A stretch of 64,000 bases of DNA from Bacteroidota bacterium. GTDB lineage: Bacteria; Bacteroidota; Ignavibacteria; Palsa-1295. The translations under genes were made by a program, and so were the position numbers. The DNA is taken from positions 87,982 through 151,981 of the forward strand of contig JAJPIO010000005.1 in the NCBI GenBank assembly GCA_021324735.1, in the 5' to 3' direction. This document shows positions 63,801 through 64,000 of the stretch, piece after piece. Position 1 is the first letter of the stretch. Each line of letters opens with the position of its first letter. The notes under the pieces were generated by a model. That model was not told the origin of the DNA. It searched no databases and saw nothing but the letters and a program-made list of their open reading frames with translations.

Positions 63801-64000
63801 TTCGGGTACAGTAACGAGCACGGATCCGATCAACGAAGGTATTCTTGGTACCGATCAGACCTGGATCACGACGAACGGTCTTGCGACCCCGTGGGTCGGC
63901 GCTGGTACAGCTCCGACGCAACCATTCGCGCTCAATCTCTTCGAGCAGCGCACGGTCGGCGATATGCAGGTCACTGGTACGATCTACTCGGCCACGAACC
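60826..64000 (+). CDS. Giant tail-fibre-like repetitive surface protein, 3'-partial
   Basis: The frame is open from the ATG at 60826 (AAGGAGA eight bases upstream) to the window end without a stop, at least 1058 codons. It begins with a signal peptide (MKSRRSWLMGLALGAALFFGAPSAKA). Residues ~30-200 repeat the YQG...FRDATNTTTIYQQTIRNVVF.DGVFNVVLGQPFP and LLWSAPYALNAGRAGGLDISPVP modules of the genes at 13786 and 14994. From ~300 on it is Asn/Gly/Thr-rich with short repeats such as TNINTGTSTGTVAIGNAAST, and later RQYDWPDKSGVIAMLSDIAQI, typical of phage-like tail-fibre shafts. It is probably a long exported trimeric beta-solenoid fibre. The C-terminus, where an S74-type chaperone domain might lie, is outside the window. 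Confidence 0.85.
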   Translation, partial: MKSRRSWLMGLALGAALFFGAPSAKAQLTVPSGITYQGLVTDNNGKTLQGQHQLDLYYRDATNTTTIYQQTIRNVVFTDGVFNVVLGQPFPPTMLFNAQYSLQVVVDGTNTLPPTLLWSAPYALNAGRAGGLDISPVPVAGDLFPVPVGTGYTGTAKIDPAFLPRIPNSLLVNPGITSINGIHADTNGAVQIVAGNNITIANGPGNTITINGPTAGLLTGVTAGQGLQGGGTSGNVVLSIAPGGITQSMIGPGAITGTKITGIAGAGLSQDQFGLLNINVDNSTIGITSNTNGNMLQVLPGGIGTVQLANGSVTNAKIANPFMTFTSNGGTLLAPGTVQLGGTGNYDLNLAHSNTWTALQTFSGLTNNGTLTNTGAVNETGNVTIVGNWTQSGGNISGATSAGNTVTLGNSTGVNTITGSSNIINGPFTQSGGIASLNNSSNFNTIINGGSSTGNVTIGNGTALQTNSVSILAGGAGTVSVAGNTNINTGSGNGNTAIGNTANTLSLTGSAGTMTTATTYTVNAGTTYNLTAGVSTNITAPTNNITGLTNINASANNNTNINTGTSTGTVAIGNAASTTNMLGVTNINTGTSATGTNIGNTASTTTVSGPTNINTSGASTTTIGSLGNNALVVNASTTHNGTTAFANNITQTGGTAQFLNTTVNGAFTSSGNSTVATGANTTNSFGTGANALNTIGNASGTNTINGLNNISGLTTYGTLGPDGNRVVINGAVSTPPVQSNQWELIVNGDAQVTGSFQAGSITATTLGAPTGMFDNLTTFTPANNNINVLKGLNLTGGAGQNNITTAGNLNVGGTGTFGGAVVANGGVTATSGTVAVTGNETVSGNLTVSGATSLQGATANNVALRSGAFTGTQGFAQTGLTGSVPLSANRQYDWPDKSGVIAMLSDIAQIANGTAAGQTLWWTGNVALPNNTWQPTNLILSRPDLNTVTIQTGSTFNSTGNVNNFGSTNNLSGTSNFTGALVNVTTTSVNIGSGTVTSTDPINEGILGTDQTWITTNGLATPWVGAGTAPTQPFALNLFEQRTVGDMQVTGTIYSATN

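Noticed and set aside
62146..63921. Long minus-strand open frames opposite the giant gene
   Set aside because: They arise from the repetitive Asn/Gly/Thr codons of the + strand frame; their translations are Val/Pro or Arg-rich without domain features or ribosome-binding sites.

Overview
This window looks like chromosomal DNA of a Gram-negative, free-living bacterium of the Bacteroidota/Chlorobiota/Ignavibacteriota (FCB) branch, possibly Kapabacteria-like; the exact lineage cannot be fixed from sequence alone. The evidence is six exported proteins ending in type IX secretion (T9SS) sorting domains, several lipoproteins and outer-membrane barrels, kdsB (LPS Kdo), and promoters of the form TTG-N20/21-TAnnTTTG, which is the Bacteroidota type. 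Coding density is high, with many 1-4 nt stop/start overlaps. I saw no tRNA, rRNA, CRISPR or prophage.

Layout. 1-4.4 kb: a three-gene operon for secreted proteins (two Asp-box T9SS paralogues around a GH16-like protein). 4.6-8.7 kb: ECF sigma factor, a membrane anti-sigma-like protein with a barrel-like C-terminus, a lipoprotein, a small membrane protein and anmK. 8.7-11.3 kb: dnaA with a structured leader carrying a DnaA box, and a downstream gene-free stretch that is the best oriC candidate. 11.3-13.7 kb: UDP-glucuronate and UDP-xylose synthesis (ugd, uxs-like). 13.8-19 kb: tail-fibre-like surface proteins, an OmpA-family protein and a BclA-C-like protein. 19-30 kb: mixed metabolism and envelope genes (bi-domain oxidoreductase, MEMO-like, FAH family, EamA, murI, DUF3109). 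30-38 kb: lipoprotein, T9SS sialidase-like protein, a SAM-II-like riboswitch controlling a half-length metH, DUF4412 and M16 protease genes. 38.4-39.2 kb: a RAYT transposase inside REP inverted repeats that fills an intergenic gap exactly. 39.2-49.6 kb: cysS, GNAT, peptide-binding lipoprotein, kdsB, a PIN toxin-antitoxin pair, class V aminotransferase, a two-repeat T9SS protein, DUF58 and hisC. 49.7-54 kb: CpoB-like TPR lipoproteins, a barrel and a T9SS propeller. 54-59 kb: branched-chain amino acid uptake (livK, livH, livM) with a degenerate metallo-beta-lactamase-fold protein between them, then a HIT protein. 59.2-64 kb: a T9SS protein, a small membrane protein, a long structured leader and a very large repetitive tail-fibre-like surface protein that runs off the end.

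The strongest items for a second look are the riboswitch-controlled split methionine synthase, the folded approximately 385-nt leader of the giant surface gene at 60826 with its paralogues near 13.8-16.1 kb, the exact-fit REP/RAYT element, and the dnaA leader with two mutually exclusive hairpins.
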